This document shows positions 1-7,037 of a DNA stretch of 64,000 bases, piece after piece; the first letter of the stretch is position 1, and every line of letters starts with the position of its first letter. The DNA comes from Hymenobacter aquaticus (lineage in GTDB: Bacteria > Bacteroidota > Bacteroidia > Cytophagales > Hymenobacteraceae). The stretch covers positions 2,976,001-3,040,000 of the forward strand of contig NZ_SRLC01000001.1 of NCBI RefSeq assembly GCF_004765605.1. Direction: 5' to 3'. The notes beneath the pieces are model-generated. The model made no database searches, was not told the origin of the DNA, and worked only from the letters and a program-made list of their open reading frames with translations. Position numbers and translations under genes: made by a program.

Positions 1-1266
1 ATCGGTATTCCCGTTACTTTCAAGCTCAACAACGGCTGGGCGTTCAAGGAAGATGCCTTCTTCGCGCCCTACCTGAGCCTGGCGCCCGGCATCTTCTTCG
101 CTAGTACCGACCGGTTTAAAGTAAACGGCGGCACGCCCGACAACCGCGACCTGTACGCCTTCGATATCCACGGGGCCGCCGGTATTCGCCTGAACTTCTC
201 ATCGAGCGTGTCGGCCTTCATCCAGACCGGCCAGCACTACATTCTGACCGACCAGATTGACGGCATCACGCTGAAAGGCAACATCAACGACCGGTATTTG
301 CAGCACACCGCCGGCCTGACCTTCAACTTCGGCAAAACCATCGACACCGATGGGGACGGCGTAGGCGACAAAAAGGACAAATGCCCCGGTACGCCGACTG
401 GCGTGGCCGTGGATGCGAACGGCTGCCCCCTCGATGGCGACGGCGACGGTGTTCCGGATTACCAGGATAAGTGCCCCACCGAAAAAGGCCTGGCCACGCT
501 GGAAGGCTGCCCCGACCGTGACGGTGACGGTGTGCGCGACGGCGACGACGCCTGCCCCGATACCCCCGGCAAGGCGGAGCTGAAAGGCTGCCCCGACGCC
601 GACAACGACGGCGTGATTGACTCGGCCGATAAGTGCCCCAACACCCCCGCCGGCGTCGCCGTAGACGCTACCGGCTGCCCCTTGGATAAAGACGGCGACG
701 GTGTACCGGATTATCTGGACCGCTGCCCCAACCGTCCCGGCCCTGCCTCGAACAAAGGCTGCCCCGAAATGAAGGTGGAAGAGAAGAAAAAGCTCCAGGA
801 AGCCACTAAGTACATCCAGTTCGAATTCGACAAGGCCACGCTGAAGCCGATTTCGTTCCCGACCCTGAACGGCCTGGTGCAGATCCTGAACGACTACCCC
901 GACTACTCGCTGGGCATCTCGGCCCACGCCGACAACAAGGGTGATGATGCCTACAACCTGCGTCTGTCGGATGCCCGCGCCGCCTCGGCCCGCACCTACA
1001 TGCTCAGCAAGGGCATTGCTGCCGACCGTATCGTGTCGCATGGCTACGGCGAAACCAAGCCGATTGCCGACAACGCTACCGAAGCTGGCCGCGCCATCAA
1101 CCGCCGCGTAGAGTTCGACGTGTACCTGCCCGGCGACCCGAACCCGGCCGAAACCAAGTATGGTGTAGCCCCCGAGATTCCCGCCGCGCCGGTGAAAGCC
1201 GCGCCCGTGAAAAAGGCCCCGGTGAAAAAAGCGCCGGTCCGCAAAGCCGCCCCCCGCAGAAAGTAA
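1..1266 (+). CDS. OmpA-family outer membrane protein with TSP3 repeats (5' truncated)
   Basis: The frame is open from base 1, so the start and signal peptide lie outside the window. The visible N-terminal part (about residues 1-115) is rich in alternating aromatic/polar residues and looks like the end of an 8-stranded beta-barrel. It is followed by four or more thrombospondin type 3 calcium-binding repeats (DxDxDGVxDxxDxCPxT pattern, about residues 116-255) and a C-terminal OmpA peptidoglycan-binding domain with the core NLRLSDARAASARTYM and RRVEFDVYL. The last 25 residues are a Lys/Pro/Ala-rich tail (APVKKAPVKKAPVRKAAPRRK-like). Family knowledge: such proteins anchor the outer membrane to peptidoglycan. 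A strong terminator follows directly, so this ends a transcription unit. The first in-frame GTG at 208 is not the real start, because barrel sequence continues upstream of it. Confidence 0.9.
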   Translation: MGIPVTFKLNNGWAFKEDAFFAPYLSLAPGIFFASTDRFKVNGGTPDNRDLYAFDIHGAAGIRLNFSSSVSAFIQTGQHYILTDQIDGITLKGNINDRYLQHTAGLTFNFGKTIDTDGDGVGDKKDKCPGTPTGVAVDANGCPLDGDGDGVPDYQDKCPTEKGLATLEGCPDRDGDGVRDGDDACPDTPGKAELKGCPDADNDGVIDSADKCPNTPAGVAVDATGCPLDKDGDGVPDYLDRCPNRPGPASNKGCPEMKVEEKKKLQEATKYIQFEFDKATLKPISFPTLNGLVQILNDYPDYSLGISAHADNKGDDAYNLRLSDARAASARTYMLSKGIAADRIVSHGYGETKPIADNATEAGRAINRRVEFDVYLPGDPNPAETKYGVAPEIPAAPVKAAPVKKAPVKKAPVRKAAPRRK

Positions 1267-1304
1267 CATCTGCCGCACCTGCCCCCGGGCAGCGTGAGTA
1301 ACTC

Positions 1305-1340
1305 AAAAGTGGCCAGCTCCCGTAGCTGGCCACTTTTTTT
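1305..1340 (+). terminator. Intrinsic terminator after the OmpA gene
   Basis: A perfect 14-bp stem (1305-1318 with 1324-1337; arm AAAAGTGGCCAGCT) with a 5-nt loop is followed by further T residues. It lies 39 bp after the stop codon. Confidence 0.9.
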
Positions 1341-1466
1341 ATGTCCGGACCGCAGCCGGCCAGGTAAAGCGCAGGGCCGCAAGACTAAAAAGAATTGTAC
1401 TTTTTGCCAGCCGGGGCTTTCCCGCACAAATTTCACGATTGGTAAAATCCAGCTTCCAAAAATGCT

Positions 1467-1474
1467 TAATTTTG
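1467..1474 (+). promoter_or_regulatory. Bacteroidota -7 box (TAATTTTG) upstream of the S9 peptidase
   Basis: TAATTTTG matches the TAnnTTTG -7 consensus of Bacteroidota and lies 95 bp before the ATG at 1570. No convincing TTTG -33 element sits 19-21 bp upstream, so the assignment is tentative. The rest of 1341-1569 shows no gene. Confidence 0.35.
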
Positions 1475-1569
1475 TCTTTGCGGTAGGATAAACTCGGCTA
1501 GCAGCTTGTCTTATCGTATCTTACACGGCTTTTTTCGGTTTGCTCCCCGAGGTCCTCTTTTAGTTCTCT

Positions 1570-4035
1570 ATGAAAGTATTATACTTTTTCGGTACGCTGC
1601 TGTTTTGTAGTCTGACCAGCTCGGCGCAGGACCTGATGTACCAGACGCCGCCCAAGGCCATTGCGGCGCTGGCCGATGCGCCCAGCACGCCGCGGGTCAG
1701 CGTCTCGTCGAACGGCCAGTGGCTGCTGCTGCTCGACAATCAGGACATGCCCGGCATTGCCGATTTGTCGCAGCCCGAGCTGCGCATCGGCGGGCTGCGC
1801 ATCAACCCCAAAACCAACGGCCCGAGCCGGGTAAGCTACATCACCAAGATCCGGCTCAAGCACCTGCCCGACGGCAAGGAGCTGCTGGTGCAGGGGCTGC
1901 CGGCCAAAGCCCGCATCAGCGAGGTTACCTGGTCGCCGGACAACACGAAGGTGGCCTTCACCCACACCTCCGACCGGCACGTGGAGCTGTGGCTGCTGGA
2001 CGTGGCCTCGGCCTCGGCCCGCCTGATGCCCAACCTGTTTCTGAACAGCGTGTTCGGCAAATCCTACGAGTGGGTATCGGACAGCCAGACGCTGCTGGCC
2101 CGCGCCATCGTGGGCGGCCGGGGCGACACCCCGATTCTGAGTCCCGTGCCGATGGGCCCCACCGTGCAGGAAAACATCGGCCGGAAAGCGCCGGCCCGCA
2201 CCTACCAGGATCTGCTAAAAAACCCGACCGACGAGAAGCTGTTCGAGTTTTACGCCACGGCCCAGGTCGTGAAGGTGAGCGTGACCGGCCGCATGCAGCC
2301 CTTGGGCCAGCCCGGCGTGGTGCAGCAGGCCTCGCCCTCGCCCAACGGCCGCTACGCCCTGATTAAAACCCGCCACCGGCCCTTCTCCTACACCCTACCC
2401 TACACCGATTTCCCGCTGCAAGTCGACATTATGAGCATGGAAGGCCTGCTGGTGAAAACCGTGGCCGATCTGCCCCTGGCCGACAACGTGCCCAGCAGCT
2501 TCGACGCCGTGCCGACCGGGCAGCGCAGCCACGGCTGGCGCGACGACGCGCCCTCGACCCTGTACTGGGTAGAAGCCCAGGACGGCGGCGACCCGAAAGC
2601 TACGGCTCCGGTGCGCGACAAGATCTTCGCGCTGGCCGCACCCTTCGAAACCGAGCCCCAGGAAGTAGCCGCCCTGCCCCTGCGCTTCCGCGACATTATC
2701 TGGGGCAACGCCAACCTGGCGCTGGTGGAAGGCTACCGCTGGGCCGACCGCAAGGAAATGACCTGGACGCTGAACCCAACGACCAAAACCGCGCCCGTGG
2801 TGCTATTCGACCGGTCGTCGCAGGACACGTACACGGCCCCGGGCACGCCCTATACCCAGCGCAACGTCACCGGCAATGAGGTGCTGGCTACCGATGCCAA
2901 GGGCGAAACGCTGTACTTCATCGGCACCGGCGCTTCGCCCGAGGGCGACCGGCCCTTCGTGGACGAGCTGGACGTGGCCACCAAGAAAAGCACCCGCTGG
3001 TGGCGCTCCGAAGCCCCGTACTACGAGGTGCCCGTCACGATTCTGGACTTGAACAAGCGCCACCTCATCACGCGGCGCGAGTCGCAGCAGGAAGCACCCA
3101 ACTACTACCTGCGGGAAGTGAAAAGCGCCAAGCTGACGCCCCTGACCAAGTTTGAGAACCCCTACGCGTCCGTCGGCAACCTCACCAAGCAGGTGCTCAA
3201 ATACAAGCGCGCCGACGGCGTGGATCTGACCGCCAACCTGTACCTGCCCTACGGCTACAAGAAGGAAAACGGTCCGCTGCCCACCCTGATGGAAGCCTAC
3301 CCGGTCGAGTTTAAAAACAAGGCCAACGCCGGCCAGGTGAAAGGCTCGCCCTACGCCTTTACCCGCCTGAGCTGGGGCTCGCCCATTTACTGGGTCACGC
3401 AGGGCTATGCCGTCTTGCAGGCCACCAGCATTCCGATTGTGGGTGAAGGCAGCAAAGAGCCCAACGACACCTACGTGGAGCAGCTCACGGCCAGCGCCAA
3501 AGCCGCCATCGACGAAGGAGCCCGCCTGGGCGTGGTCGACCGGAAGCGGGTGGCGGTGATGGGCCACTCCTACGGGGCTTTCATGACGGCCAACCTGCTG
3601 GCCCACACCGACCTGTTCAGGGCCGGTATTGCCCGCAGCGGCGCCTACAACCGCACCCTGACGCCCTTCGGCTTCCAGGCCGAGGAGCGCACATATTGGG
3701 AAGCCCCGGAGGTGTACAACGCCATGTCGCCCTTCACCTACGCCGACAAAATCAAGACGCCGCTGCTGCTGATTCACGGCGAGGCCGACAACAACTCGGG
3801 CACGTTCCCGCTGCAGAGTGAGCGGTTCTACAACGCCCTGAAAGGCCACGGGGCCACGGTGCGCTACGTGGTGCTGCCCTTCGAAGCCCACGGCTACGCG
3901 GCCCGCGAGTCGGTGATGCACACGCTGTGGGAAATGAACACCTGGCTCGACAAGTACGTGAAAACGCCCGCCGCCACGGCGGCCCCCGCCACTCCCGACC
4001 AAAGTGCCGTCGGCACAAAAACCGAAGGCAACTAA
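1570..4035 (+). CDS. Secreted S9 family (prolyl-oligopeptidase fold) serine peptidase
   Basis: 821 residues with a clear N-terminal signal peptide (about 1-19, ending SSAQ). Residues about 40-520 form a WD/beta-propeller-like region typical of S9 peptidases. The C-terminal alpha/beta hydrolase domain carries the catalytic triad: Ser667 in GHSYGAF, Asp740 in HGEADNN and His774 in FEAHGYA. The propeller, the length and the HGEADNNSGTFP segment resemble the S9D (glutamyl endopeptidase-like) branch known from plants and Bacteroidota. It probably degrades peptides in the periplasm or outside the cell. It is monocistronic, with terminators on both sides. Substrate preference (Glu or Pro) cannot be read from the sequence. 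Confidence 0.88.
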   Translation: MKVLYFFGTLLFCSLTSSAQDLMYQTPPKAIAALADAPSTPRVSVSSNGQWLLLLDNQDMPGIADLSQPELRIGGLRINPKTNGPSRVSYITKIRLKHLPDGKELLVQGLPAKARISEVTWSPDNTKVAFTHTSDRHVELWLLDVASASARLMPNLFLNSVFGKSYEWVSDSQTLLARAIVGGRGDTPILSPVPMGPTVQENIGRKAPARTYQDLLKNPTDEKLFEFYATAQVVKVSVTGRMQPLGQPGVVQQASPSPNGRYALIKTRHRPFSYTLPYTDFPLQVDIMSMEGLLVKTVADLPLADNVPSSFDAVPTGQRSHGWRDDAPSTLYWVEAQDGGDPKATAPVRDKIFALAAPFETEPQEVAALPLRFRDIIWGNANLALVEGYRWADRKEMTWTLNPTTKTAPVVLFDRSSQDTYTAPGTPYTQRNVTGNEVLATDAKGETLYFIGTGASPEGDRPFVDELDVATKKSTRWWRSEAPYYEVPVTILDLNKRHLITRRESQQEAPNYYLREVKSAKLTPLTKFENPYASVGNLTKQVLKYKRADGVDLTANLYLPYGYKKENGPLPTLMEAYPVEFKNKANAGQVKGSPYAFTRLSWGSPIYWVTQGYAVLQATSIPIVGEGSKEPNDTYVEQLTASAKAAIDEGARLGVVDRKRVAVMGHSYGAFMTANLLAHTDLFRAGIARSGAYNRTLTPFGFQAEERTYWEAPEVYNAMSPFTYADKIKTPLLLIHGEADNNSGTFPLQSERFYNALKGHGATVRYVVLPFEAHGYAARESVMHTLWEMNTWLDKYVKTPAATAAPATPDQSAVGTKTEGN

Positions 4036-4054
4036 GCTGCCGGCTCTTACCGCC

Positions 4055-4091
4055 AAAAAGGCCCGCTCCTCGTCCGGAGCGGGCCTTTTTT
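4055..4091 (+). terminator. Intrinsic terminator after the S9 peptidase
   Basis: A perfect 15-bp stem (4055-4069 with 4076-4090) with a 6-nt loop, A-tract before and T-tract after. The rest of the 4092-4311 gap shows no gene. Confidence 0.9.
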
Positions 4092-4311
4092 AGTTTGGCC
4101 TGCTGAGCGCAGGCAACTTAGCGGCAGGGCCCGTGCCGGTAATACCCCCGGGCACAAGTAGTCAACAACCCAGAATTCATGTGCGCGAATACGCGTGAAA
4201 GGATGCGCCAGCTACACGCGGCTTATTTCACCGCAGCCGACTATAACCTTGTCAGGCCGAGCTTCGTTTTAGGCACATAGTTCTATTGCTTCACCTTTAA
4301 ATTCAAACGTC

Positions 4312-4599
4312 ATGAAAACGTTCAAGGTATATATGGTCATGCTGCTGGCCTTCTTCATGCTCGGCACCACTGCCACTTCGGTTCAGGCTCAGGATGCTCC
4401 TAAGAAGGGCTGGAGCAAAAAAGCAAAAGGCGCGGCCATTGGCGGCGGAGCCGGCGTGGTGGGTGGCGCCGTGGTGGGTGGCACCAAAGGCGCCATCATC
4501 GGGGGCGTGGCCGGTGCCGCGGCCGGGGGCCTGATTGGCCGTAAGAAAGACAAGAAAAAAGACCCGGTTCGTCACGCTGAATACACGCGCAAAGACTAA
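4312..4599 (+). CDS. Small exported glycine-zipper protein
   Basis: 95 residues. A signal peptide (about 1-26, ending VQAQ) precedes a basic linker (KKGWSKKAKG). A glycine zipper follows (about 40-76; GAAIGGGAGVVGGAVVGG then GAIIGGVAGAAAGG) with GxxxG spacing like the YMGG/Gly-zipper families, and the C-terminus is highly charged (RKKDKKKD). Gly-zipper segments usually pack into or across membranes; a role in envelope structure or stress is an inference. It is transcribed alone, with a bidirectional terminator downstream. Confidence 0.8.
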   Translation: MKTFKVYMVMLLAFFMLGTTATSVQAQDAPKKGWSKKAKGAAIGGGAGVVGGAVVGGTKGAIIGGVAGAAAGGLIGRKKDKKKDPVRHAEYTRKD

Positions 4600-4634
4600 C
4601 CTGCCAGCATAGCACGCTGCTTCGGCAGCCACGC

Positions 4635-4670
4635 AAAAAGGCCCCGGATATTCGTATCCGGGGCCTTTTT
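4635..4670. terminator. Bidirectional terminator with UUCG tetraloop
   Basis: A perfect 16-bp stem (4635-4650 with 4655-4670) closed by TTCG, flanked by A5 and T5 runs. It lies between the convergent glycine-zipper gene and the T9SS esterase gene and can serve both strands. Confidence 0.92.
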
Positions 4671-4688
4671 GTGCTTTACCATACTTAT

Positions 4689-5852
4689 CTACTGCTTCAC
4701 CAGCTTCTGGTACGTCTGGCCGCCGGCCGTACTCAGGCGCAGCACGTACACGCCGCTGGCCCACGGGCCAGTTGCCACCAGCAGCGTGCCATCGGAAGCG
4801 GCAGTGACGCGGGCGACGACGGGGCGGCCGAGGGCGTCGTGCACGGTGAGCTGGGCGGGCCGCAGCGGGGTGGCGGCCCGCACCGTTACCAAGTCAGTGG
4901 CGGGGTTAGGATAGAGCGTCAGGTCGGCGGCAGCAGGGGCTTTGCCTATGCTCAGCGGCGTACTCAGCTGGTTGAGGCGGTAGCGGCGCAGGAAGCGCCA
5001 TACTTCCACGCTGGCGTTGATGTCGCGGTTGGTTACGCCGATGGTGACCGGCGCGCCCGGCCAGGTGTGGCCGCCCCCGATGATTTTGTAGTGCTCCACC
5101 ACGCTACCGTTGCGGCCCCCGCCGTACACGTAGCGCTCCGCCGTGCTGCCGTCGGTGGTATTGGTGTTGGGCACGGTCGTGACGGTGGGCGTGGGCGCGC
5201 AGCCGTTGAAGCGCGCCCAGTAGTCAACCACCGCTGGGACGGGCACGAACAGGATGTTGCCGTTGTAGGGCACCGTGTTGTCGGCCGTGCCGTGAATTTC
5301 CATGACCGGCACCGGGTGCTGGGGCGTGCAGACGCTCAGCCGGCTTTGCACCACGCTGCCCGTCACCGAGCCGATGGCCGCCACCCGGTTGCTAAGCTTG
5401 CAGGCCAGCTCGTAGCTCATAAAGCCCCCGTTGCTCATGCCGGTGCTGTACACGCGGTTGGCATCAATCGAGTAGCGGGCCTGCAGGCTGGTGAGCAAGT
5501 CGGAGAGAAACGCCACGTCGTCGGGGCCGCCCGCGCCGGGGGCCGTGAAGGTGTTCCAGTAGCGGTTGCCCGAGCCATCCACGGTGCCGTTGGGGTGCAC
5601 GATGAGGAAATTGGCCGTGTCGGCAATGGACCGGAAATCACCGTAGACTTCCTGCTCCAGGTTGTTGGAGCTGTAGCCGTGCAGGTTGAATAGTAGCGGC
5701 ACGGGCTTGGCGGCGGAGTAGGCGGCCGGCACGTAGAGCCGGTACTCGCGGGTGATGCCCCCGCTGACGAGGGTGCCCGTAATGGTGCTTTGTGCCTGGC
5801 TGGCGGCGGGCAGCAGCGCCAGCGCGGCGGCTACGGAGAGTAAAGTTTTCAC
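4689..5852 (-). CDS. Secreted PHB-depolymerase/feruloyl-esterase-like hydrolase with T9SS sorting domain
   Basis: 387 residues: signal peptide (about 1-20, ending SQAQ), an alpha/beta hydrolase domain of the LpqC/poly(3-hydroxybutyrate) depolymerase type, and a C-terminal T9SS type A domain (LTLYPNPATDLVTV ... GVYVLRL ... YQKLVKQ). Visible active-site elements are the oxyanion segment LLFNLHGYSSN, nucleophile Ser in GMSNGG, acid Asp in HGTADNTVPY and His in GGGHTWPG. Family members hydrolyse aliphatic polyesters, feruloylated xylan or related esters; the substrate is not determined by sequence. The sorting domain predicts export through T9SS and attachment to, or release from, the cell surface. 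Confidence 0.88.
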   Translation of the reverse strand: MKTLLSVAAALALLPAASQAQSTITGTLVSGGITREYRLYVPAAYSAAKPVPLLFNLHGYSSNNLEQEVYGDFRSIADTANFLIVHPNGTVDGSGNRYWNTFTAPGAGGPDDVAFLSDLLTSLQARYSIDANRVYSTGMSNGGFMSYELACKLSNRVAAIGSVTGSVVQSRLSVCTPQHPVPVMEIHGTADNTVPYNGNILFVPVPAVVDYWARFNGCAPTPTVTTVPNTNTTDGSTAERYVYGGGRNGSVVEHYKIIGGGHTWPGAPVTIGVTNRDINASVEVWRFLRRYRLNQLSTPLSIGKAPAAADLTLYPNPATDLVTVRAATPLRPAQLTVHDALGRPVVARVTAASDGTLLVATGPWASGVYVLRLSTAGGQTYQKLVKQ

Positions 5853-5945
5853 TGCGTATAACGTGTGGTTTCAGTAACGGCAGCGGCCCGCAAGGCCGCC
5901 GGTCTTCTTCCTACGCACAATCGGGCCAGTAAGGTGGCGTCTGGG

Positions 5946-6680
5946 TCAGGGCTTCGGCATCAAATCCTGCATCTTCTTCGCGTCGCCGACGCCCACGCCG
6001 CCGATGCCGTTGTTGAAAAACAGGTACACCTGCTCCAGCCGGGGCAGGGCGGCAATTTCGGCGGCAACGCGCTGCAAAAACGCCCGGCTGTACTCCGACT
6101 TATACAGCTCGGGGACGCCGTGAAACCGGTAGTAAACCATACTGGTGGTAGCTACCACTTCGTCGGGCAGGGGCAGCGGGTGGCTCTGGCTCACGAAGGA
6201 AATTCGGTGCCGGCTCAGCTGCTGAAACACCTCCCCTTCCCACCAGCTCGGGTGCCGAAACTCCACCACGTTTTCAAACGCGGGGTCCAGGTTGTCGATT
6301 AGGCGCCGCATCAGCTCTTCGGTGTAGGCCGCTTTGGGCGGCAGCTGAAACAGGACCGGCCCGAGCTTTTCCTGCAAACCCTCCCGGATGGTGGCGTAAA
6401 ACTCGGCCAGAATCGGCTCGGCCGCGGCGCTGAACTTTTTGTAGTGCGTCACCTGCCGCGGGGCCTTCACGGCAAACCTAAACTCCGGCGGACTTTGCTG
6501 GTAGAGCTTCTCGAAAAACGCCAGCTCCGGCAGGCGGTAGAAGGTCACGTTCAGCTCCAGGCTGTTGAAGTGGGTGCAGTAGTATGCAAACCACTGGCGC
6601 GGGGGCATGTCGGGCGGATAAAACACGCCTTTCCAGTCGCGGAACGAGAAGCCGGAGCAGCCAATGTAGGTAGCGGGCAT
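5946..6680 (-). CDS. DUF72 (YecE-like) family protein
   Basis: 244 residues covering the whole DUF72 TIM-barrel-like family. Typical markers are YIGCSGFSFRDWKGVFYP at the N-terminus, HFNSLELNVTFYRLP, FRFAVKAPRQVTHYKK, and the late YYRFHGVPELY and YLFFNNG segments. No signal peptide, so cytoplasmic. The biochemical role of DUF72 is not established, although conserved acidic and His residues suggest an enzyme or metal-binding role. The gene is read from a region containing two large palindromes (6809-6901), which may control it. Confidence 0.85.
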   Translation of the reverse strand: MPATYIGCSGFSFRDWKGVFYPPDMPPRQWFAYYCTHFNSLELNVTFYRLPELAFFEKLYQQSPPEFRFAVKAPRQVTHYKKFSAAAEPILAEFYATIREGLQEKLGPVLFQLPPKAAYTEELMRRLIDNLDPAFENVVEFRHPSWWEGEVFQQLSRHRISFVSQSHPLPLPDEVVATTSMVYYRFHGVPELYKSEYSRAFLQRVAAEIAALPRLEQVYLFFNNGIGGVGVGDAKKMQDLMPKP

Positions 6681-6808
6681 GGGGTAGAGCTCGGGTGGAA
6701 ACGGCTTTTACGCAACCTAAAGCCACAATTGCCGCTTCAGCTTCGGCAAAACTTATCGTCCAGCCTGCTAGCGCCCGCCTAATTTGGCGCTACCACCGCT
6801 CCATGCGT

Positions 6809-6846
6809 TGTACAACTATTTTCAAAAAGCAGAAAATAGTTGTACA
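6809..6846. repeat. Palindrome 1 (15-bp inverted repeat, 8-bp spacer)
   Basis: TGTACAACTATTTTC (6809-6823) and its exact reverse complement (6832-6846) flank AAAAAGCA. It lies 129 bp upstream of the DUF72 start. A second near-identical palindrome follows at 6862-6901. Possible roles are an operator for a dimeric regulator or an RNA hairpin. Confidence 0.85.
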
Positions 6847-6861
6847 GTTTTAGCTTCACAG

Positions 6862-6901
6862 GTGTACAACTATTTTTCGCTTTTTGAAAATAGTTGTACA
6901 C
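6862..6901. repeat. Palindrome 2, same half-site as palindrome 1
   Basis: GTGTACAACTATTTT (6862-6876) pairs exactly with 6887-6901 across a 10-bp spacer. The half-site TGTACAACTATTTT is identical to that in 6809-6846. The two centres are 54 bp apart, close to five helical turns. Confidence 0.85.
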
Positions 6902-6981
6902 GATTGCCCGCTTGGTTTGCTCATGGGTTGCTGACGTCAATTCACTTGGAAAAACGGCTGCCTGGTTAGCCCAGTAACCAA

Positions 6982-7014
6982 AACGCCCCGAAACCACTCA
7001 GGTTCCGGGGCGTT
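6982..7014 (-). terminator. Terminator of the aldehyde oxidoreductase operon
   Basis: A 14-bp stem with one mismatch (6982-6995 with 7001-7014) and 5-nt loop. Read on the minus strand it is followed by TTTTGG, 24 bp past the stop of the large subunit gene. Confidence 0.75.
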
Positions 7015-7037
7015 GCTAGTGCAGCTTAAGCCACTGC

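Noticed and set aside
6784..6997. Short ORFs on both strands encoding repeated YNYFQKAxNSCT-like peptides
   Set aside because: They are translations of the two palindromes; both strands give the same peptide because of the inverted repeats. No start context or family support.
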